NCBI GenBank assembly: GCA_017544005.1
Contig: JAFYEZ010000040.1
Coordinates: 1-64,000 of the forward strand
Reading direction: 5' to 3'
Length of the DNA: 64,000 bases
Source of the DNA: Bacteroidales bacterium
GTDB taxonomy: Bacteria; Bacteroidota; Bacteroidia; Bacteroidales; UBA932
The notes under the pieces: model-generated
The model's input: only the letters and a program-made list of their open reading frames with translations
What the model was told of the DNA's origin: nothing
Database searches by the model: none
Made by a program: the position numbers and the translations under genes
Part shown: in pieces, positions 1 through 8,649 of the stretch
Position numbering within the stretch: the stretch's first letter is position 1
How the letters are laid out: each line of letters starts with the position of its first letter

Positions 1-309
1 TGACCAGGGCTTGTATTTATGGATTTCGTCAATGTAAAGGCGCTTCCCTCCAGCCTTGAAAAAAGACTGCGCCAAATCATACAGGGTGTGGCCAGAGAAA
101 TAGATATTGTCAGCAGTGACATAGAGGGTTTCCTCCAGGTTGTCGAACTTTTTGATATGCTGGAGGAGCATGGTGGATTTGCCGACACCTTTCTGTCCCA
201 TGATGCAGATGAGGCGGTTGGACCAATTGATTTTGTCATGGAATTCTCTGACATAGTCCATCGGGGTCAGGGAGAGTTTGAGGCGGAAAGTATTGTATAG
301 CTGTTCCAT
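1..309 (-). CDS. ATPase of the DUF4143-associated AAA family (partial)
   Basis: The first 103 codons of a gene that runs off the left edge, read from the reverse strand with ATG at 309-307. The product begins MEQLYNTFRLKLSLTP and has a Walker A loop GQKGVGKST near residues 38-46 and a Walker B-like LYIDEIHKY near residues 92-100. This arrangement matches the AAA ATPases that in Bacteroidota usually carry a C-terminal DUF4143 domain (COG1373 group). Their cellular role is not settled; they resemble STAND-like or toxin-linked ATPases. The start is supported by a TAnnTTTG -7 element at 326-333, and two 16-base palindromes lie just upstream. The C-terminal half is outside the window, so the DUF4143 part cannot be confirmed. 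Confidence 0.85.
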   Translation of the reverse strand, partial: MEQLYNTFRLKLSLTPMDYVREFHDKINWSNRLICIMGQKGVGKSTMLLQHIKKFDNLEETLYVTADNIYFSGHTLYDLAQSFFKAGGKRLYIDEIHKYKPWS

Positions 310-325
310 ACGAGCTTATTTTTTG

Positions 326-333
326 CAAATATA
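326..333 (-). promoter_or_regulatory. -7 promoter element of the ATPase gene
   Basis: Read on the minus strand the bases are TATATTTG, a match to the Bacteroidetes -7 consensus TAnnTTTG, 17 bases before the ATPase start codon. Confidence 0.7.
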
Positions 334-340
334 ACACTTT

Positions 341-389
341 GCACTGAAATTAGTGCGGTTTTTTGTAAAAATCGCACCAAAAATAGTGC
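341..389. promoter_or_regulatory. Pair of 16-bp palindromes, probable operators
   Basis: Two related dyads lie upstream of the ATPase: GCACTGAAATTAGTGC (341-356) and GCACCAAAAATAGTGC (374-389). Both have GCAC/GTGC ends and are offset by 33 bases, about three helical turns. The first covers the region where the -33 contact should be, so a protein bound here would be expected to affect transcription. The regulator is unknown. Confidence 0.55.
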
Positions 390-461
390 AAGGCGAAAAA
401 ACTGGCCAGGGGGGGGGCGGTGGGGACATCCCGAGAGCCCCTCTTGAGTTCCCCAAAACCG

Positions 462-568
462 CGTGGCAGATAACCTATTGTCAGCCAGTCGATTAAAGAA
501 AATCGGTCGGCAAAAAACGCTGACCGATTATTGCGATTTTATTGATTCTCAGATAGTTATCCGCCACG
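462..568. repeat. Imperfect 107-bp palindrome, MITE-like
   Basis: The ends mirror each other: GTGGCAGATAAC at 463-474 on the left and GTTATCCGCCAC at 556-567 on the right, with one mismatch. The centre is an 11-bp stem (501-511 with 519-529, one G-T pair) around a 7-base A-rich loop. No transposase is encoded. A miniature inverted-repeat element or a folded RNA would both fit. I see no target-site duplication. Confidence 0.4.
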
Positions 569-663
569 GGGTATGGGGCATTTCAGATTCGGATCCCCAC
601 ACCGGCCTATCCCCGCACCTTCCGTTCCCGGTCTTCGGACGCTTCCCGGCCTCCGGGCGCTTC

Positions 664-755
664 CCGGTACCAACTATACCGTGATGATCAAGGCGGTCAA
701 TGCCCGCGGCGAAACCAAGTCCGTTTCGGTCAATGCCAATGCTGTTGGTAACTAG
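664..755 (+). pseudogene. C-terminal remnant of a fibronectin-III-like surface protein
   Basis: The frame ending at TAG 753-755 reads GTNYTVMIKAVNARGETK and continues to a stop. This is the typical last strands of a fibronectin type III domain (Y-x-V-x-x-x-A-x-N-x-x-G). No start codon or upstream domain is present; the frame before it is a GC-rich stretch coding for repeated PGLR-like units. It is best read as the eroded 3' end of a surface protein. The rest of 310-945 contains the two dyads, a run of nine G at 409-417, the palindrome at 462-568 and a terminator, and no intact gene. Confidence 0.5.
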
Positions 756-790
756 GAGCAACGCATCGCTCTTATAATCAATACTTTACG

Positions 791-831
791 AAAACTATGT
801 AAGCAAAAATCGCTTACATAGTTTTTGTTTT
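791..831. terminator. Bidirectional rho-independent terminator
   Basis: A perfect 14-bp stem (791-804 with 812-825) closes a 7-base loop and is followed on the plus strand by a T-rich run. It sits between the surface-protein remnant and the end of the ThiL-like gene. Confidence 0.8.
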
Positions 832-945
832 TGGCTGGGAGTCAAGAAGTTAGCGTGCTCCTCCCTGATAAGGGGGCCGTGGTATTCCCTATTCCCAGCA
901 CCCTGCAGAACTAACCCCGCTTGCACCCCAAACCCCGCCACGGGG

Positions 946-1965
946 CTATTCCGCTTCCGGCCCCTCTTCCACGCCGGTGAAGCCCTGGGCGTGGATGTCA
1001 ATCTCGGCGCCTTCGGGGGTGACCATCACGGCGCCGACCTCGGGCCGGGCCAGGTGGCCGATCACGTCATAGTCCTGGAAGTCGCGCCGGAAGAGTTCGG
1101 CCTGGGAAATCGGCACGGTGAAGAGGAACTGGTAGTCGTCGCCGCCGTTCATGGCCGCCGTCACCGGATCCATGTCCAGCTCCTCGGCCATCTCAAAGGT
1201 GCCGTTGGAGAGCGGAATCCGCTCCAGGTAGATCTTGGCGCCGAAGCCCGTCTCCGCGGCGAGCCGCAGCACGGCGTCGCCCAGGCCGCGGGTCACGAAC
1301 CGGCCTGTGGAGGGGAATATCCCCGTGTCCACGAACCGCGAAACCGTATTCGGCTTGACTTCCGGGCTGAGGTAAGCCGCCAGGACGCTGCGGTACTTGC
1401 CCAGGTCGGGCTGCTTGCCGTCGCGGTTGAAGGAGGCCTTCTCGCGCTCGAGCACGTGCAGTCCCATGTAAGCCGCCCCGACGCGTCCCGAGAGGCAGAT
1501 CAGGTCCATGTTGGCAGGCGCCGGCAGCTTGCCGAGCAGGGCTTTCTTCTGGCAACCGGTCGCCGAAAGGCTGATGCAGAGGCCGTTGAGGCTGGGATTC
1601 AGATCGAGCGTCAGCTGTCCGATTCCGTGCTCGCGCGCCCCGGCCAGCACCCCCTGCCAGAGTTCCTGCACCTCTTCAAAGCAGAATCGGCTCGAGAGCC
1701 CCAGGTTGACCGAGACGGCCACCGGATTGCGGAAGGCGGCGTACAGATCGCCGATTGCATAGAGCAGGGCCTTGTATCCCAGATGTTTGAGCGGCATATA
1801 GACGAGGTCGAAATCGACCCCCTCAAGCAGAATCTTGTGCGAAGTGGCCACGCCCGCGGTCTCTTTTTCGCCGAGCCGGACGACGGGACTGTTGGTGAAA
1901 CCGCTGTTTTCAAAGAGGCGGCGCAGCGTCTCTTCCTTGCCGAGGGTGGAGATTTCTGTACGCAT
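946..1965 (-). CDS. ThiL-like (AIR synthase-related) protein with degenerate active site
   Basis: A 339-residue protein aligned by eye with thiamine-monophosphate kinase (ThiL). It keeps the family framework: LLEGVDFDL near 47-55, MPLKHLGYKA, GAAYMGLHVLEREK near 155-170, and GGDDYQFLFT near 275. The metal and ATP-binding signatures I expect are missing. The GDDAAV motif reads GEKETAGV, GGDT is replaced by LDLNPS, SGDLGA reads SGRVGA, and DISDGL is replaced by a VTRGLGDA stretch. It is therefore likely to be a paralogue with another role or an inactive pseudo-kinase rather than the pathway enzyme that makes thiamine diphosphate. Transcribed alone from a -7 element at 1986-1993. Confidence 0.7.
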   Translation of the reverse strand: MRTEISTLGKEETLRRLFENSGFTNSPVVRLGEKETAGVATSHKILLEGVDFDLVYMPLKHLGYKALLYAIGDLYAAFRNPVAVSVNLGLSSRFCFEEVQELWQGVLAGAREHGIGQLTLDLNPSLNGLCISLSATGCQKKALLGKLPAPANMDLICLSGRVGAAYMGLHVLEREKASFNRDGKQPDLGKYRSVLAAYLSPEVKPNTVSRFVDTGIFPSTGRFVTRGLGDAVLRLAAETGFGAKIYLERIPLSNGTFEMAEELDMDPVTAAMNGGDDYQFLFTVPISQAELFRRDFQDYDVIGHLARPEVGAVMVTPEGAEIDIHAQGFTGVEEGPEAE

Positions 1966-1985
1966 AGACGGAGGGTTTGTGCGAA

Positions 1986-1993
1986 CAAAAGTA
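1986..1993 (-). promoter_or_regulatory. -7 promoter element of the ThiL-like gene
   Basis: TACTTTTG on the minus strand, 20 bases before the start codon at 1965. Confidence 0.6.
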
Positions 1994-2035
1994 CCAAAAT
2001 TTGCGCAAACACGGGAGAGTTTCTAACTTCGCGGC

Positions 2036-2833
2036 ATGAAACGCCTGTTCTATTTGGCAGCACTGGCACTGGCGGTGGCGGGCTGCAACCCGGCCCCGAG
2101 CCACCCCAAGACGGCCATCATCGCCCATCGCGGTTTCTGGAACTGCGAGGAGGCCGCCTTCAGCGAAAACTCCATCGCCTCGCTCCGGATGGCCCAGGAG
2201 AAGCATTTCTGGGGCTCCGAGTTCGACCTGCAGCTGTCGGCGGACGACACGGTGATGGTCAATCACAACCCCCGCATCCGCGGCATGAAGATCGCCGACC
2301 ATCCCTGGAGCGACTTCATCGAATGCTACCTGCCCAACGGCGAGCGTCGTCCCACCCTGCACGAGTACCTCGACCAGGGGGCCAAGAGCAAGACCACGAT
2401 GCTGGTCATGGAGTTCAAGAAACAGGATAGCGAGGAGCGGGAAGACCGCCTCGTGGAACTGGCGCTGGAGGCCCTCAAGGGCCACAATCTCTACGACCCG
2501 CAGCGCGTGATGTTCATCTCCTTCAGCCTGCACATCTGCAAGCGGATCGCCGAGCTCGCACCGGAATTTGCCAACCAGTACCTGGGCGGCGACCTCTTCC
2601 CGGAGGACCTCAAGGAGCTGGGAATCAGCGGCTGGGACTACAATGTCAAGGTGGTGGACCTGCACCGCGACTGGGTGGCGCGCTCCCGCGAACTGGGCCT
2701 TTCCACCAACGTCTGGACGGTGAACAAGGCGCCGATAGCCCGCGACATGCTCGAACTGGGCGTGGAGGCCGTCACCACGGACGAACCGCTCCTGCTCCGC
2801 AATCTGCTCAAACGGCGGGAAAACAAACGCTAA
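2036..2833 (+). CDS. Glycerophosphodiester phosphodiesterase-family lipoprotein
   Basis: 265 residues. A lipoprotein signal (hydrophobic stretch ending AVAGC, Cys17) is followed by a GDPD TIM-barrel. The catalytic signature is visible as HRG near residue 33, SENS near 45, SEFDLQLSADD near 62-72 and VNHNP near 76-80. In most GDPD enzymes the last motif is HD; here it is HN. The barrel continues through EFKK near 125 and ends with the usual VWTVN and AVTTDEP blocks. The family hydrolyses glycerophosphodiesters to glycerol-3-phosphate and an alcohol; this copy would act at the outer-membrane or periplasmic face. Its stop overlaps the convergent ispE stop by four bases. A TAACTTCG at 2024-2031 is a possible -7 element only five bases from the ATG. 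Confidence 0.85.
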   Translation: MKRLFYLAALALAVAGCNPAPSHPKTAIIAHRGFWNCEEAAFSENSIASLRMAQEKHFWGSEFDLQLSADDTVMVNHNPRIRGMKIADHPWSDFIECYLPNGERRPTLHEYLDQGAKSKTTMLVMEFKKQDSEEREDRLVELALEALKGHNLYDPQRVMFISFSLHICKRIAELAPEFANQYLGGDLFPEDLKELGISGWDYNVKVVDLHRDWVARSRELGLSTNVWTVNKAPIARDMLELGVEAVTTDEPLLLRNLLKRRENKR

Positions 2834-3600
2834 AACAGTCCGAAGATGGCGCTGCCGCTGCCCGAGAGGGAAGCGTAGCGGGCGCCGCGTGCGTAGAAAT
2901 CCGCTTTGATGGCGGCGATTTCCGGATGCGCGGCAAAGACCGACGGCTCGAAATCATTCACCAGACAATCCTTCCACGCCGAAACCGGCTTTTCCAGGGC
3001 CTCCCGCACGGGTATGAGGGAGCTGTTAGGTTGCCGGTCGCGAGGTATGATACCGGCATAGGCCTCACGGGTTGCTACATGAATGCCGGGATTCGTCACT
3101 TCTATGCGGAATTTCGTCACATCGATCTCATAGGGAACTAATATCTCCCCCCGCCCGGAGGCCATCATGGGCCTATTGTAGATGAAAAAGGCGCAATCGC
3201 TGCCCAGCCGGGCCGCCAGCGAAGCGAGCAGGTCGTCCCGGAGCCCCAGACCGAACAGGTCGGAGAGCATCCGCAGGGTGAAGGCCGCATCGGCACTGCC
3301 GCCGCCCAGTCCCGCGCCGGCGGGGATTCCCTTCCACAGGTGGATGGCCACCGGCGGAATGCCGTAGCACTCGTGCAGCAACTGCCAGGCGCGCATGCAA
3401 AGGTTGTCGCCGCCGTCGCCGCCCGCTCCGAGTTCCAGGCCGTAGAGATGCATCCCGGGCGCCGCCGCCGGCACAATCTCCAACACATCGTGCAGTCCGT
3501 GCCAGGGGATAAAGAGGCTCTCCAGGTCGTGGTAGCCGTCTTCCCGTTTGTGCAGGACGGCGAGCCCCAGGTTCAGCTTCGGATTGGGAAAGGTGATCAT
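2830..3600 (-). CDS. ispE: 4-diphosphocytidyl-2-C-methyl-D-erythritol kinase
   Basis: 256 residues, starting MITFPNPKLNLGLAVLHKRE. IspE phosphorylates CDP-methylerythritol in the non-mevalonate isoprenoid pathway. GHMP-kinase signatures are present: N-terminal KLNLGL with DGYHDLESLF, the ATP-binding glycine loop PAGAGLGGGSADAA near residues 90-103, and a C-terminal SLSGSGSAIFGLF. The start was placed at 3600 because it overlaps the tadA stop by four bases and gives the normal family length; a longer frame upstream is only read-through across tadA in another frame. Third gene of the operon lipoprotein-tadA-ispE. Confidence 0.93.
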   Translation of the reverse strand: MITFPNPKLNLGLAVLHKREDGYHDLESLFIPWHGLHDVLEIVPAAAPGMHLYGLELGAGGDGGDNLCMRAWQLLHECYGIPPVAIHLWKGIPAGAGLGGGSADAAFTLRMLSDLFGLGLRDDLLASLAARLGSDCAFFIYNRPMMASGRGEILVPYEIDVTKFRIEVTNPGIHVATREAYAGIIPRDRQPNSSLIPVREALEKPVSAWKDCLVNDFEPSVFAAHPEIAAIKADFYARGARYASLSGSGSAIFGLF

Positions 3601-4040
3601 CGTTTCTCGCGGAAAAAGTTCTGCATCAGCGCGGTACATTCGTCGGAGAGGATGCCGGAGGCGACCTCCGTCCGGGGATGGAGCAACGAGGGCTGGAAGA
3701 GCGAATAGCCCCGGCGCGGATCGGCGCAGCCATAGACCAGTCGCGGCAGCTGGGCCCAGTTCAGGGCGGCAGCGCACATCGGACAGGGTTCGACCGTCAC
3801 GTACAGCGTGCAGTCGCTCAGATACTTGCCTCCAAGATATTCGGTGGCCATCGTGATGGCCTGCATCTCGGCGTGGGCCGTGGCATCGTTCAGCGCTTCG
3901 GTCAGGTTGTGCGCGCGGGCAATGATGCGCCCCTTGCAGGCGATCACGGCCCCGATGGGCACCTCGCCCGCCGCCCGGGCCGCCTCGGCCTCGCGCAGCG
4001 CCTCCCGCATCATCCGGGTATCCAGATCGACCGTTTCCAT
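3597..4040 (-). CDS. tadA: tRNA-specific adenosine deaminase
   Basis: 147 residues of the cytidine/deoxycytidylate deaminase fold. TadA converts adenosine-34 to inosine in the tRNA-Arg(ACG) anticodon. The zinc motifs are intact: HAEMQAI (His and catalytic Glu, near residue 57) and VEPCPMCAAAL (two Cys, near 87-90). The downstream YGCADPRRG and the C-terminal helix fit TadA better than the CMP/dCMP or guanine deaminases. Its start overlaps the end of the upstream lipoprotein gene by one base and its stop overlaps ispE by four, which indicates translational coupling. Confidence 0.93.
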   Translation of the reverse strand: METVDLDTRMMREALREAEAARAAGEVPIGAVIACKGRIIARAHNLTEALNDATAHAEMQAITMATEYLGGKYLSDCTLYVTVEPCPMCAAALNWAQLPRLVYGCADPRRGYSLFQPSLLHPRTEVASGILSDECTALMQNFFREKR

Positions 4041-4969
4041 TATTGCTCCAGCCGCCGCAGTATCTCCTCCAGCGGCGCATCTTTACAAATTACACGTTTC
4101 TCAGCATCAAGCAGATAGAGCGACGGAATCGCACGCAGGGAGTAGATCGTATCGCCCCGGATGATGCACTCCGCATCGAAGGCGTTGATCCAGCTCTTGG
4201 GGTAGTGTGACATATAGGCGAACCATTCGCTCAGGTCCTCGTCCGGATAGACGTTCAGCACCTTCAGCGTCCCGTCCTGCAGCTGCGCCTGCACCGCCAT
4301 GGAGTTGCTCAGCGCCTCGATAATCTCCTTGCAGTTCTCGCACCCCGGGTTGCTGAAGAACATCAGGATGCGGTCGGCCTGAATGCCGTGCAGCGTGCCG
4401 GTACGCCCGTTGCGGAGGGTGTAGGTGAAGTCGGCCGCCACCTCTCCGAGCCGGTTGAGCGAGAAGAGCGGAAGGTCGTGCTGTGCGCGGGCGCGGGCCT
4501 CCGGCTGGATAGCCGGCCAGGCCAGAATGTGCCGCAGCACAGGAAGATAGAACTCCTCGTTGCGGAAGGGCGAATTGACATCATAGAGGTATTTCTCTTC
4601 CAGCATCAGGATCCGTTCGAGCATCCGGGAAGCGGTGTCGCGGGCAGCCTCGGAGCGCTCCGCGCGAGAGAGTAGGGTATCCTGCGCGCGCGCGGCGGAA
4701 GCCAGGGGCGCCAGCTGCAGCAGGGTCACATAGTTGGCAAAGGCCTGCTCGGTGAGTCCTTCGCTGTAGCGCGACGGGGCCTCGAAGTACTTGTCCCAGA
4801 AGTGCAGCACGGCATAGGAGGCGCGCTGCGTGGGGTCAGTCACCATGGCCGGCGGTTCCGGATAGGGGAAACTGGTTGCCGGCGGCAGGGCTTTGGGCGC
4901 GCGCCCTCCGCAGGCGGAAATTGTCAGTGCGAGGGCCGTCAGCAGGGGTAGCGCGAAGGTCTTTTTCAT
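4040..4969 (-). CDS. Thioredoxin-fold lipoprotein (DUF5106-like N-terminus)
   Basis: 309 residues. The N-terminus is a lipoprotein signal ending SACGG. Residues about 50-170 form a helical domain like DUF5106, and residues about 185-309 look like a thioredoxin/TlpA fold with a redox pair in [12 protein letters not shown] (CENC). This family is common in Bacteroidota and probably acts as a periplasmic or outer-membrane thiol-disulfide protein; the substrate is unknown. First gene of a three-gene operon. A TAATTTTG element at 5042-5049 on the minus strand is the likely promoter. Confidence 0.8.
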   Translation of the reverse strand: MKKTFALPLLTALALTISACGGRAPKALPPATSFPYPEPPAMVTDPTQRASYAVLHFWDKYFEAPSRYSEGLTEQAFANYVTLLQLAPLASAARAQDTLLSRAERSEAARDTASRMLERILMLEEKYLYDVNSPFRNEEFYLPVLRHILAWPAIQPEARARAQHDLPLFSLNRLGEVAADFTYTLRNGRTGTLHGIQADRILMFFSNPGCENCKEIIEALSNSMAVQAQLQDGTLKVLNVYPDEDLSEWFAYMSHYPKSWINAFDAECIIRGDTIYSLRAIPSLYLLDAEKRVICKDAPLEEILRRLEQ

Positions 4970-5001
4970 GCTCTTTATGCCAAATTGTCAGTCGGCCGCT
5001 G

Positions 5002-5018
5002 CTGGCACTCATTTTGCC
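5002..5018 (+). promoter_or_regulatory. Sigma-54-type promoter for groESL
   Basis: CTGGCACTCATTTTGCC matches the -24/-12 consensus (TGGCAC, then TTGC), with exactly ten bases between the GG and GC dinucleotides. It lies 49 bases before the groES start. No TAnnTTTG element in the groES leader sits in a usable position. Sequence match only; not tested. Confidence 0.55.
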
Positions 5019-5041
5019 TTTCACAGGGCCGTAAATCGAAA

Positions 5042-5049
5042 CAAAATTA
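5042..5049 (-). promoter_or_regulatory. -7 promoter element of the lipoprotein-tadA-ispE operon
   Basis: TAATTTTG on the minus strand, 72 bases upstream of the lipoprotein ATG. It overlaps the groES leader. Confidence 0.5.
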
Positions 5050-5066
5050 CCAAAAATATTACGATT

Positions 5067-5336
5067 ATGATAAAACCATTGGCAGACAGAGTTCTTATCG
5101 AGGCCAAAGAGGCTGAGACCAAGACTGCAAGCGGATTGATTATCCCGGACACAGCAAAAGAGAAACCCCAACAGGGAAAGGTCATCGCCGTCGGAAACGG
5201 CAAGAAGGATGAACCGATGGAGCTCTCCGTCGGCGACGAAGTCCTCTACGGCAAGTATGCCGGCACCGAAATCACGGTGGACGGCAAAAAGTATCTGATC
5301 ATGCGTCAGTCCGACGTGGTCGCAATCGTCAAATAA
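5067..5336 (+). CDS. groES: Co-chaperonin GroES (Cpn10)
   Basis: 89 residues starting [12 protein letters not shown]. GroES forms the heptameric lid of the GroEL chamber. The mobile loop (about residues 16-32, [18 protein letters not shown]) and the roof loop and strands ([14 protein letters not shown]) are intact. The start at 5067 is preferred over an upstream in-frame ATG because it begins the conserved domain and lies downstream of the proposed promoter. Sixteen bases separate it from groEL, so the two are one operon. No CIRCE inverted repeat is present; the GGCACTC in the leader lacks a partner. Confidence 0.97.
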   Translation: MIKPLADRVLIEAKEAETKTASGLIIPDTAKEKPQQGKVIAVGNGKKDEPMELSVGDEVLYGKYAGTEITVDGKKYLIMRQSDVVAIVK

Positions 5337-5340
5337 TTAA

Positions 5341-6981
<1,641 letters not shown>

Positions 6982-7003
6982 TCGCTTCCCGAGCGGATAC
7001 AAT

Positions 7004-7038
7004 AAGGGCTTGGCAGTCTTGCCAAGCCCTTGTTTTTT
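7004..7038. terminator. Terminator shared by groEL and the converging aminoacylase gene
   Basis: An 11-bp perfect stem (7004-7014 with 7021-7031) with a 6-base loop is followed by GTTTTTT. The aminoacylase stop codon begins inside the T-run. Confidence 0.85.
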
Positions 7039-8593
7039 AGCGGACCTTCGATTTGTTGTCCCGCTTGATCACCTGTCCGGAGAGGGTGCCGTTGGGGATG
7101 TCGTTGGAGATGGCAATCTGGCCGTTGACCATCACCATCGTGAAGCCGGTGGAGAGTTTCTGGGGCTCCTCGTAGGTGGCGTGATCGGTTACCGTTTCCG
7201 GGTCGAATACGATGATATCGGCCCAGTAACCCTTGCGCAGGTAGCCGCGCTTGGAGATGCCGTAGGTGTCGGCCACCAGGCCGGTGCTGCGGCGGATCAT
7301 ATCACCCAGCGTAATGATCTTCTCTTCACGGACATAGGTCCGGATCTTGCGGGTGAAGGTGCCGAAAGAGCGCGGATGGCCGCCGATGCTGCCGTCGGTG
7401 CAGGTCATCACGAAGGGCTGCTGCATAAAGTAGCGGACGTCGGACTCCCAGAAGGAGTGCTTCACGGCGCTGGGCCAGCTGCGTCGCAGACACTCGATCG
7501 TAGCATCTTCCGGCGTAACATCCCATGCCTCAGCGAGTTCGGCGATGCTGCGGCCCTTGATTTCCTTGTCCTTGCAGAGCGGTGAAATCACGATGTTCGA
7601 GGCGGCTTCGCCGGCCACATTCTTCGCCACGAACTTGCGGATCATATTCAGCGTATCAGCGTTCTTGATCATCTTGCGGAAGCGCTTCGATCCGGCTGCG
7701 GTAGCCCATTTGGGCAGCACGGTGGCGGAGAGCGAGGTGCTGGAGGCGGTGTAGGGGTACTGGTCGGCCGTAACATGGAGACCGGAGGCCTGCGCCTCAT
7801 GGATTTTGGCCACCACGCCGGCGGCATTGCCCTTGGATTTGCCGCCGCACTTGAGGTGCGAGATGTTCAGGTCCACGCCCGCCTCGCGGCAGATGCGGAA
7901 CGCCTCGTCCATGGCCTTCAAGATGCCGGTACCCTCGTTGCGCATGTGGGTGGAATAGATGCCCTTATAGGGGGCGATCTCCTTGGTGAGTTCGATAATT
8001 TCCTCGGTGTCGGCAAAGCAGCCAGGGGTGTAGATCAGGCCCGTGGTGACGCCGAAGGCGCCCCACTGCATCGCTTCGCGGACATACTGCTTCATCTCCT
8101 CCATCTCGGCGGGCGTCGGCTTGCGGTCAGCGCGGCCGATTACCTTCTGACGGAGGGAACCCAGTCCCAGGAAGTAGCCGATATTGGTGCCGAATCCCTG
8201 TGCCTCAAGGGTTTCCACCTCTTTGGTAATAGGCACGGGCGAACCGCCGCACATGCCGCAGAGGACCGTGGTCACACCCATGGCGAGGTATCCTTCATTC
8301 TCTTTGGTCTCCTCTTTTTTCATGTTGCGGTTGATGTGGGAGTGCGGGTCGATAAAGCCCGGAGCCACCACCTGACCGGCCGCGTTGATCACGTTGTCGG
8401 CCTTGCTTTCGGGAATGTTGTCGCTGATGGCTGCAATCTTGCCGGCCTTGACCAGAATGTCGGCTTTGCGGGGCTCTGCGCCCGATCCGTCATAGACCAG
8501 ACCGCCTTTGATCAGAATGGTTTTCTCGCGGGCCTGCGACGGCACCACCGCCGCGAGCAGCAGCACGAGCGCTGCAAGAAGAAATCGTTTCAT
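7037..8593 (-). CDS. Secreted N-acyl-D-amino-acid deacylase-family amidohydrolase
   Basis: 518 residues with a cleavable signal (MKRFLLAALVLLLAAVVPSQA). The amidohydrolase fold starts with a beta-sandwich (ILIKGGLVYDGSG) and the metal-binding PGFIDPHSHI near residue 73. It continues with GVTTVLCGMCGGS (the Cys found in D-aminoacylases), THMRNEG, ISHLKCGG and a C-terminal GYWADIIVFDPETV. The family removes acyl groups from N-acyl-D-amino acids, or dipeptides containing them, so a role in using peptidoglycan-derived or dietary D-amino acids is plausible. It is second in an operon with the BPL_N-like gene; the 56-base spacer holds a short repeated A-rich leader. Confidence 0.88.
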   Translation of the reverse strand: MKRFLLAALVLLLAAVVPSQAREKTILIKGGLVYDGSGAEPRKADILVKAGKIAAISDNIPESKADNVINAAGQVVAPGFIDPHSHINRNMKKEETKENEGYLAMGVTTVLCGMCGGSPVPITKEVETLEAQGFGTNIGYFLGLGSLRQKVIGRADRKPTPAEMEEMKQYVREAMQWGAFGVTTGLIYTPGCFADTEEIIELTKEIAPYKGIYSTHMRNEGTGILKAMDEAFRICREAGVDLNISHLKCGGKSKGNAAGVVAKIHEAQASGLHVTADQYPYTASSTSLSATVLPKWATAAGSKRFRKMIKNADTLNMIRKFVAKNVAGEAASNIVISPLCKDKEIKGRSIAELAEAWDVTPEDATIECLRRSWPSAVKHSFWESDVRYFMQQPFVMTCTDGSIGGHPRSFGTFTRKIRTYVREEKIITLGDMIRRSTGLVADTYGISKRGYLRKGYWADIIVFDPETVTDHATYEEPQKLSTGFTMVMVNGQIAISNDIPNGTLSGQVIKRDNKSKVR

Positions 8594-8606
8594 ATCCGTT
8601 TTTATC

Positions 8607-8631
8607 CGTTTATAATCGTTTGCTTACGTTT
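8607..8631 (-). repeat. 25-bp leader repeat, copy 1
   Basis: This stretch matches 62776-62800 at 24 of 25 positions. On the minus strand it reads as AAACG and AAACGATTATAAACG blocks ending 14 bases before the aminoacylase ATG. The neighbouring bases carry further TATCCGTTT-like units. Confidence 0.65.
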
Positions 8632-8649
8632 CTATCCGTTTCGTTACGG

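Noticed and set aside
409..417. Run of nine G as a phase-variation tract
   Set aside because: It lies about 100 bases from the nearest start and in no gene; an effect on the promoter is possible but unsupported.
3601..4080. A 416-codon frame joining ispE to an upstream extension
   Set aside because: The extension lies in the wrong frame over tadA; the normal IspE start at 3600 overlaps the tadA stop.
5002..5035. CIRCE (HrcA) operator before groES
   Set aside because: Only one half (GGCACTC) is present; no GAGTGCC partner follows at the required distance.
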